A stretch of DNA of 64,000 bases, from the NCBI RefSeq assembly GCF_014196425.1, contig NZ_JACIDR010000004.1:124001-188000 (forward strand), written 5' to 3'. Of this stretch, positions 61,187 through 64,000 are shown piece after piece. A program made the translations under genes and the position numbers. Within the stretch, counting starts at the first letter, position 1; the number at the start of each line of letters is the position of its first letter. This DNA is from Hansschlegelia beijingensis. Its GTDB lineage: Bacteria > Pseudomonadota > Alphaproteobacteria > Rhizobiales > Methylopilaceae. The notes beneath the pieces are model-generated. The model was not told the origin of the DNA and made no database searches. It saw only the letters and a program-made list of their open reading frames with translations.

Positions 61187-61849
61187 TCACCTGGGCCCGG
61201 TCTCCGCCAGCGGCGACACCACGCCGTTGCGCATGCAATAATAGACAAGGTCAATGTCGGACGAGACGCCGAGCTTCGTCTTCACGGCGTAATGGTAATT
61301 CGCGACAGTCTTGGCCGTGAGGTTGAGCGCGCTCGCGATCTCTTCCGTCGACTTCGCGTCGAGCAGCATCCGCAGCACCTCGAACTCTCGCGGCGACAGC
61401 CGCTCGAGCGCGGACGCTTCCTCCTCCAGCCGGGTCGCGGCGAGGGCGGCCGAAATCTCCGGACAGAGAGCCGTGCGGTTCCGGGCGACGCTCCGCACCG
61501 CGCCGGCCAGCAGATCCGGCGCGCTGCTCTTGGTCATGTAGCCCCTGGCGCCCGCGCGGAACGCCTGGAGGGCGTAGCTCGAATTGGCGTGCATGCTGAA
61601 CACGAGGATGCGCGCATGCGGGTCCCACTGGCGTATCTGCCGGATCACGTCGATGCCGCCGCGGCCGGGCATGCTGATGTCCATCACGACCACGTCGGGC
61701 GCGCTCTCCTTGTAGAGGCAATAGGCGGCTGCGCCGTCGCCTGCGTCCGCGACCACGTTGATGCCGTCCTCCTTCTCCAGGAGCCGCCGGTAGCCTTCGC
61801 GCACGATGGCGTGGTCGTCGACCAGCATCACCCTGATCGAGACGCTCAT
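61187..61849 (-). CDS. LuxR/NarL-family response regulator (UhpA-like)
   Basis: A 220-residue regulator: MLVDDHAIVREGYRRLLEKEDG, phosphoacceptor Asp in VVVMDISMPGRGGIDV, MHANSSYALQAFRAGARGYMTKSS and LuxR HTH LSPREFEVLRMLLDAKSTEEIASALNLTAKTVANYHYAVKTKLGV. Its start codon overlaps the stop of the adjacent kinase gene by one base (TGATG), so the pair is translationally coupled. It resembles the regulator at 0.3-1 kb, indicating paralogous UhpAB-like pairs. Confidence 0.92.
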   Translation of the reverse strand: MSVSIRVMLVDDHAIVREGYRRLLEKEDGINVVADAGDGAAAYCLYKESAPDVVVMDISMPGRGGIDVIRQIRQWDPHARILVFSMHANSSYALQAFRAGARGYMTKSSAPDLLAGAVRSVARNRTALCPEISAALAATRLEEEASALERLSPREFEVLRMLLDAKSTEEIASALNLTAKTVANYHYAVKTKLGVSSDIDLVYYCMRNGVVSPLAETGPR

Positions 61850-63369
61850 CAGGCTCGCTCCCGCTGACCGAGGCGGACAGAAAAGCTCGCCCGCAACTCG
61901 AAGCCGCCTTCGGCCCGCGGGCCGGCGGTGAAATCGCCGCCGAGCGCATAGACCCGCTCGCGCATGCCGATGAGGCCGGCGCCCGTCAGCGGATCGGACG
62001 AAGGGGCGCGGCGCAGGCCCAGTCCGTCGTCCGTGATCCGCAACTCGATCGACCGCGAGCGTTCTCCCCCAGAGGAGGACGCTTCCGGGCCTTCGCGCAA
62101 GACGACCTCGACAGTCTCGGCGGAGGCGTGACGGGCGGCGTTGTTCAGACCCTCCTGCACGATCCTGTAGATGTGAGCGGCCGCCTCCGCCGGGACGTCC
62201 TCGAACCGGCCCTCAGGATGGAACGTGAAACGCGTGCGCCCCGCCGCCAGCCGGGCCTGACCGGCGACCAGTTCCCGGAGGCTCGTGAGCAGGCCGAGAT
62301 CATCGATCTCCGGGGGCCGGAGATTGGCGAGCGTCTCGCGCAGCGACCGCATCGCGCTCGACGCCAGCGCGACCAGTTCGCCGCTCTCCCTGGACGCCTC
62401 GGGCGCCTTCGCCGCGACCGTCTTGCCGATCGACGCCGCCACGCAGCTCAGCGCCGTCAGCCGCTGCGCGATGTCGTCGTGGAGTTCGCGGGCGATGAGC
62501 CGTCGCTCGCGCTCCTGCGCGTCGACCAGCCTGCGGGCGAGTTCGGCGCGGTCCGACGTGGTCGCCTGAAGCTTTCGCGCCAGGCCGTTGAACACCGACG
62601 CGATCCGCTGAAGCTCGTAGAGGCGGAAGGCGGGCAGTCGGCTCGACAGGTCGCCTTCCGCCAGGCGGCTGATGCCGGCGAGAATTTCGGTCGTCGGCCG
62701 CAGCGCATGGTCGACCACGAAGTATACGAGCAAGCACAACGCGCCGATCATCGCGACCCACAGGCCGAGGGTCCGGGTCAGCTCAGTCCAGGCGCGGCCT
62801 GCGACCACCGCGGGGTCGATCGTGGCGCGGATCACGCCCCAGGACTGGCCGCGATGGACAAGCCGGCGCTCGGCGACCGACTGGTCGAAGAACAGCGCCC
62901 GGTAGGCGTCCACGAACCAGCCGGGCGGGCTCTCGGCTCGCTCGTCGCTGCCCACGCAGCTCGCGTTCCGGATCGCCCCGTCGGCTCCCAGCAGCCGCAC
63001 GCATTGGCCAGGTCCGAGCGCGAACTTCAGGACCGACTCCCAGTCGGGAAACCGCTCCACGAGATCGAGCCCCCGCGTGATGCGGATGATCTGGACCCGA
63101 AGCTGCTTCTCGACCGCTTCCGCGGCGTCCTCGTTCTGCCGCCGCGCATCGCTCGCCACCCCATGTGCGGCCAAGATCGCGCCGGCCGACAGGCAGAGCA
63201 GCGCGACGATGACGATGCGTCGGACCAGCGCCCATTTGAGGTCGAGGCTCCGGGCTCGCTTCAACTCGGAAGCAACGTCGAGCGCGGCCGCCGCGGCCGC
63301 GCTCGACGTTGCGGCGGCCTGCAGCCATCGCGCCTGCGGCGCTCTCAGGAAAAATGCCCAAGGGTTCAT
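61849..63369 (-). CDS. Membrane sensor histidine kinase, HisKA_3 type (UhpB-like)
   Basis: About 506 residues. TM1 lies near 52-72 (VRRIVIVALLCLSAGAILAAHG), a periplasmic domain of about 130 residues, TM2 near 205-225 (LGLWVAMIGALCLLVYFVVDHAL), a HAMP region (RPTTEILAGISRLAEGDLSSRLPAF), the HisKA_3 box with RELHDDIAQRLTALS and HATPase_c (EGLNNAARHA, DDGLGLR, GLIGMRERV). The start is set at 63369; ATG 63429 is possible, but the long further extension to 63852 runs through the divergent gene. Divergent from a secreted cupin gene. Confidence 0.9.
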   Translation of the reverse strand: MNPWAFFLRAPQARWLQAAATSSAAAAAALDVASELKRARSLDLKWALVRRIVIVALLCLSAGAILAAHGVASDARRQNEDAAEAVEKQLRVQIIRITRGLDLVERFPDWESVLKFALGPGQCVRLLGADGAIRNASCVGSDERAESPPGWFVDAYRALFFDQSVAERRLVHRGQSWGVIRATIDPAVVAGRAWTELTRTLGLWVAMIGALCLLVYFVVDHALRPTTEILAGISRLAEGDLSSRLPAFRLYELQRIASVFNGLARKLQATTSDRAELARRLVDAQERERRLIARELHDDIAQRLTALSCVAASIGKTVAAKAPEASRESGELVALASSAMRSLRETLANLRPPEIDDLGLLTSLRELVAGQARLAAGRTRFTFHPEGRFEDVPAEAAAHIYRIVQEGLNNAARHASAETVEVVLREGPEASSSGGERSRSIELRITDDGLGLRRAPSSDPLTGAGLIGMRERVYALGGDFTAGPRAEGGFELRASFSVRLGQRERA

Positions 63370-63398
63370 GTGCGGATCGCCATTCCAAGCCGGCCCGG

Positions 63399-63474
63399 GA
63401 CCCTCACTATAGGGTCGCCCGATCATAGAGCCTTTGACTAAAGGCGACGCAAGCTCGGGATGACGGGAAGTCAT
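63399..63474. promoter_or_regulatory. Divergent promoter region with three short inverted repeats
   Basis: Between the kinase start (63369) and the cupin start (63551) lie three repeats: GACCCT-CACTAT-AGGGTC (63399-63416), GCCTTT-GACT-AAAGGC (63430-63445) and ATGAC-GGGAA-GTCAT (63460-63474). Together they form a compact regulatory cluster, a likely site for the neighbouring UhpA-like regulator. The arm sequences differ, so they are not one repeated motif. Confidence 0.45.
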
Positions 63475-63550
63475 GACGCGCGATCGCAAGGTCGCCGATC
63501 GACATTGCGCGCTCTCTTGAGTGAGCGCCAAAGCATTGGAGGGTTTGCCT

Positions 63551-64000
63551 GTGAGACTAGCGACCGGTTTTGCGGCCCTCGCGGCGGCTGTTGCGCTATC
63601 CGGCGCCGCAGTGGCGGACTCCTCCGCCCACAAGCAGATGATCGCCATTTCGGACGCGGCCGCCGTCCAGTGGAAGCCGGCTCCGGCCGCGCTTCCGAAG
63701 GGCATCGAGATCAGCGTCGTGATGGGCGACCCCGAGAAGCCGGGGCCGTTCGCGCTCAGGCTCCGGATCCCGGCCGGGACCACGATCGCCCCGCACACGC
63801 ATGCGACCGACGAGACGGTCACCCTGCTGTCAGGCAGCCTCGTGCATGACATGGGGGAGAAGATGGTCGAGAGCCGCGGCCAGGCGTTCGGGGCGGGCGG
63901 CTTCCTCTATCTGCCGGCCCTTATGCCCCACTCGCTCTGGACCAAGGACGAGGCCGCGGTGATCCAGGTGAACGGCACTGGCCCGTTCGGCCTGAACTAC
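63551..64000 (+). CDS. Secreted cupin-domain protein (partial, runs off window)
   Basis: The first 150 codons of a gene that continues beyond the window. GTG 63551 has GGAGGG 8 bases upstream. A signal peptide (VRLATGFAALAAAVALSGAAVA, cut before DSSAHK) leads to a cupin barrel with metal-type motifs PHTHATDETVTLLSG and LPALMPHSLW. Related secreted cupins follow ChrR-like or auxiliary roles, but none can be chosen here. Divergent from the UhpB-like kinase and perhaps regulated by that pair. Confidence 0.8.
   Translation, partial: MRLATGFAALAAAVALSGAAVADSSAHKQMIAISDAAAVQWKPAPAALPKGIEISVVMGDPEKPGPFALRLRIPAGTTIAPHTHATDETVTLLSGSLVHDMGEKMVESRGQAFGAGGFLYLPALMPHSLWTKDEAAVIQVNGTGPFGLNY

Noticed and set aside
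63370-63852. Upstream extension of the UhpB-like kinase to 63852
   Set aside because: It would overlap the divergent cupin gene and its regulatory repeats, and the added residues are not kinase-like.

Overview
The window is high-GC chromosomal DNA of an alphaproteobacterium, most likely of the order Hyphomicrobiales (Rhizobiales). The evidence is a 5-aminolevulinate synthase (HemA, C4 pathway), a PhyR/NepR/EcfG general stress locus, a CpdR-type receiver, DUF2125 and DUF2934 proteins, a SlyX ending in PPPHY and an OxlT-type oxalate/formate antiporter. Family and genus cannot be fixed from the sequence. I see no phage, IS element, CRISPR array, tRNA or rRNA; coding density is high and most genes are core or housekeeping.

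Layout. 0-3 kb: small unknown protein, NarL/UhpA-type two-component pair, SlyX. 3.5-6.5 kb: oxalate/formate antiporter followed by three hairpins, then a ribosome-hibernation/cold-shock fusion. 6-9.4 kb: a flavin reductase and LLM-type flavin monooxygenase divergent from a TetR regulator and a nitrilase-superfamily hydrolase, with an 18-bp palindrome between them. 9.6-13.9 kb: sulfite reductase cysJI and a 1-Cys peroxiredoxin. 14.4-18.7 kb: glycosyltransferase and a KpsM/KpsT/KpsE-like polysaccharide exporter whose ATPase has lost its P-loop. 18.8-24.6 kb: CpdR-like receiver, hpt and an MJ0042 zinc-ribbon protein, divergent from ftsEX, a DUF218 protein and plsC. 24.5-36.2 kb: ChaC, DUF2125, metX, the mepA-gshB-yraN-rsmI cluster opposite an LppC-like lipoprotein, a TraB/GumN protein, gpmA, dapB and hemA. 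36.3-42.7 kb: nagA with its kinase, eda, small stress-type proteins, an aminotransferase and a PfpI/DJ-1 protein. 42.8-48 kb: GNAT, MarR, pyroglutamyl peptidase, creatininase-like amidohydrolase, HSL-type esterase and YjbQ.

48-64 kb is a signalling block. A LuxR-type regulator faces a giant sodium-symporter/hybrid histidine kinase (CrbS/CrbR-like). MscL follows. Next comes the general stress cassette phyR-ecfG-nepR, in which nepR is inverted relative to ecfG and a near-palindromic EcfG-type promoter lies between phyR and ecfG. An ATP-dependent LigC-like ligase and small stress-type genes follow, then a stand-alone receiver beside a FixL/FixJ-like pair, and finally a second UhpAB-like pair divergent from a secreted cupin protein that runs off the window end.

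Points most worth a second look: the degenerate KpsT, the rearranged NepR gene with its back-to-back EcfG promoter, the TetR-controlled flavin monooxygenase/amidase unit, and the two regulatory intergenic regions with inverted repeats. No wholly unknown multi-gene system is evident.
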